From Comamonadaceae bacterium (GTDB lineage: Bacteria; Pseudomonadota; Gammaproteobacteria; Burkholderiales; Burkholderiaceae), in contig CANNNB010000091.1 in assembly GCA_947505995.1 (NCBI GenBank), positions 1 to 8,670 on the forward strand: a DNA stretch of 8,670 bases. The letters run 5' to 3'. Below, in pieces: positions 7,352-8,670 of the stretch. Position 1 is the first letter of the stretch, and each line of letters starts with the position of its first letter. Both the position numbers and the translations under genes were made by a program. Below the pieces are notes generated by a model, which did not search any database, was not told where the DNA came from, and worked only from the letters and a program-made list of their open reading frames with translations.

Positions 7352-7900
7352 ATGCGCAAGAATATTTGGGCCTGCCTGTGTTTTTCAAGCATCTTTTTTT
7401 TAAGTGCCTGTGCCACCCGAACTGCCTCAACACAAACTTTCACCCCACCTGCGGCCAATCCCGAAACTTCGCAAGTGGTGTCTGTTGAGGTCCCCTCGTC
7501 TGCACCTGCATTCAAAGCCGGAAGATTCGCTCTTCAAATTGACTCAGAACCGCCTCAGTCTTTCATCACTTCCTTTGACTTAACGGGCGGTTGGCCAGAG
7601 GGCGCGCTTAACATCTACAACCCCCTGGGCATGCAAATGGCCAGATTGGAATGGACGGCTCAAAGTGCTCGCCTCTTGCAAGGCCGTCAAGTGCGTGAAG
7701 CAGCCAGTCTTGAGCGATTGGTTTTGGAGCTCACCGGCGCAAAACTGCCTACCGCCGCTCTGGTTGATTGGCTAGCGGGCAAGCCTACACCCGCTGAGGG
7801 CTGGAACGTCGATGTCAGTGAATGGCACTTGCGCCGGTTGGTGCTGGAAAGGGTTCAGCCCGCACCGCGCACAGTGCTTCGAATTGCTTTTGAATCATGA
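7352..7900 (+). CDS. lolB: Outer-membrane lipoprotein receptor LolB
   Basis: LolB is the outer-membrane lipoprotein that accepts lipoproteins from the periplasmic carrier LolA and inserts them into the inner leaflet. The 182-residue protein has a lipoprotein signal peptide with lipobox LSAC, so C20 is the lipidated residue; Ala at +2 is consistent with outer-membrane sorting. A Pro/Ser/Thr-rich linker (about 23-52) leads to the beta-barrel fold, with GRFALQ at 57-62 and the family-typical NPLG-x5-LEW at 90-101. The C-terminal half is shorter than in E. coli (207 residues), seemingly lacking about one hairpin. The start follows GAGGG at 7343-7347 with good spacing. It lies 15 bases after the TPR gene and overlaps ispE by ATGA. 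An 8-T run (7394-7401) sits in the signal-peptide codons. Identification rests on the lipobox, the motif and the invariant lolB-ispE synteny. Confidence 0.92.
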   Translation: MRKNIWACLCFSSIFFLSACATRTASTQTFTPPAANPETSQVVSVEVPSSAPAFKAGRFALQIDSEPPQSFITSFDLTGGWPEGALNIYNPLGMQMARLEWTAQSARLLQGRQVREAASLERLVLELTGAKLPTAALVDWLAGKPTPAEGWNVDVSEWHLRRLVLERVQPAPRTVLRIAFES

Positions 7901-8670
7901 CGTCTTTGCACCAGGTCTTAGCTCCCGCCAAACTCAATCTGTTTTTGCACATCACTGGCCGCAGAGCAGACGGCTACCACCTGCTGCAATCGGTGTTCAT
8001 GCTGGTTGACTGGTACGACACCCTGCACTTTGACCTTCGCCGCGACGGCCAAATCAGCCGCGAAGATCTCACATTAAAGCTGCCTGAAGATGACCTGATT
8101 ACGCGCGCTGCCAGGCTGTTACAACAGGCCAGCGGTAGCCCATTGGGCGCGCACATTGCCATTGAAAAGTCCATTCCAGCACAAGCCGGCATGGGGGGCG
8201 GGTCTTCAGATGCGGCCACCTGCCTGTTGGCATTGAACAAGCTTTGGAACCTCCATTTCAGCGTCAATCAATTGGCTGAGCTGGGTTTGAAACTTGGGGC
8301 CGACGTGCCCTTCTTTCTCAGGGGAGAAAATGCGTGGGTTCAAGGGGTTGGTGAAATCATCTCGCCCATTTCGGTGCCACCCGCTCAGTTTGTCGTGATC
8401 AAACCCCCAGAAGGGCTGGAAACCGCCAAAATTTTTGGCTCTGCAGCCTTAAACCGAGATTCAAAGCCTGCTACAATTTCGGTCTTTGCAGCAAACCCGT
8501 TCGGCTTCGGCCACAACGACCTGCAACCAGTGGCTCAAAGCCTCTGTCCCCAAATTAGCGAAGCAATCGCCTGGCTTGAATCAGCCAGATTAGAGCCCGC
8601 TGTTGTTAAAGGCAGAATGACGGGCTCCGGGAGTGCAGTGTTTGCGCAAGTGCCACGCGGCACGGATTTA
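7897..8670 (+). CDS. ispE: 4-diphosphocytidyl-2-C-methyl-D-erythritol kinase IspE (C-terminus cut by window edge)
   Basis: IspE is the GHMP-family kinase that phosphorylates the 2-hydroxyl of CDP-methylerythritol with ATP in the MEP isoprenoid pathway. The window holds 258 codons from the ATG, and the last 25-30 residues expected for the family lie beyond the right edge. The substrate-binding segment PAKLNLFLHITGRRADGYH spans residues 10-28 with the catalytic Lys at 12. The ATP-binding glycine loop PAQAGMGGGSSDAA is at 94-107, the catalytic Asp is D136 in GADVPFF, and the third GHMP motif MTGSGSAVF is at 241-249. The reading frame is intact up to the edge. The start codon overlaps the lolB stop (ATGA) and has no Shine-Dalgarno sequence of its own, indicating translational coupling. 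Confidence 0.97.
   Translation, partial: MTSLHQVLAPAKLNLFLHITGRRADGYHLLQSVFMLVDWYDTLHFDLRRDGQISREDLTLKLPEDDLITRAARLLQQASGSPLGAHIAIEKSIPAQAGMGGGSSDAATCLLALNKLWNLHFSVNQLAELGLKLGADVPFFLRGENAWVQGVGEIISPISVPPAQFVVIKPPEGLETAKIFGSAALNRDSKPATISVFAANPFGFGHNDLQPVAQSLCPQISEAIAWLESARLEPAVVKGRMTGSGSAVFAQVPRGTDL
8469..8477 (+). promoter_or_regulatory. Possible extended -10 element inside ispE
   Basis: TGCTACAAT matches an extended -10 box (TGn followed by TACAAT, one mismatch to TATAAT). The hexamer 17 bases upstream, TTAAAC at 8449-8454, is only a weak -35. It lies in the 3' part of ispE and points towards the genes beyond the right edge. In many proteobacteria these are a glutamine tRNA gene and/or prs, so an internal promoter for them is conceivable. 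The same bases also encode an unbroken stretch of IspE, so a chance match is quite possible. Confidence 0.3.

Overview
The window is an ordinary, densely packed chromosomal segment of a betaproteobacterium. The best fit is a member of the Burkholderiales close to Comamonadaceae. This rests on the protein signatures (NadK ending in a WNEGGV-type tail, the HrcA N-terminus, the LolB and IspE sequence types) and on the gene order hrcA / nadK-recN / rapZ / mutY-mutM / TPR protein-lolB-ispE. Base composition looks only moderately GC-rich by eye, which would suit a freshwater comamonad. The genus is a guess. There is no sign of a mobile element, CRISPR array, rRNA or tRNA, and no stretch longer than about 75 bases lies outside a gene.

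Layout. Bases 1-246 (minus) hold the first 82 codons of hrcA, the heat-shock repressor. A 28-base AT-rich spacer separates it from a divergent plus-strand group: nadK (NAD kinase), recN (double-strand-break repair SMC-like ATPase, 3 bases after nadK) and rapZ (20 bases after recN). Facing this group on the minus strand are mutM and mutY, the two glycosylases of 8-oxoguanine defence. They overlap each other by 16 bases, and the 3' end of mutY overlaps the 3' end of rapZ by 25 bases. Divergent from mutM, after a 75-base spacer, lies an envelope and isoprenoid cluster on the plus strand. It holds an exported TPR-repeat protein in the position that LbcA occupies in Pseudomonas, then lolB (outer-membrane lipoprotein receptor), then ispE (isoprenoid precursor kinase), which overlaps lolB by ATGA and runs off the right edge.

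Function. The genes cover cofactor supply (NadK), genome maintenance (RecN, MutM, MutY), stress regulation (HrcA), nucleotide-binding regulation (RapZ) and envelope biogenesis (TPR protein, LolB, IspE). The most useful points for a second look are: the RapZ C-terminal tail, which lacks most of the basic residues used for sRNA binding in E. coli; the TPR protein, which appears to be soluble and periplasmic rather than a lipoprotein; the absence of hprK/ptsN beside rapZ; the absence of a LexA-type site upstream of recN; the convergent gene overlap that leaves no space for a terminator; and a promoter-like motif inside ispE. I found no convincing evidence of a previously undescribed system.
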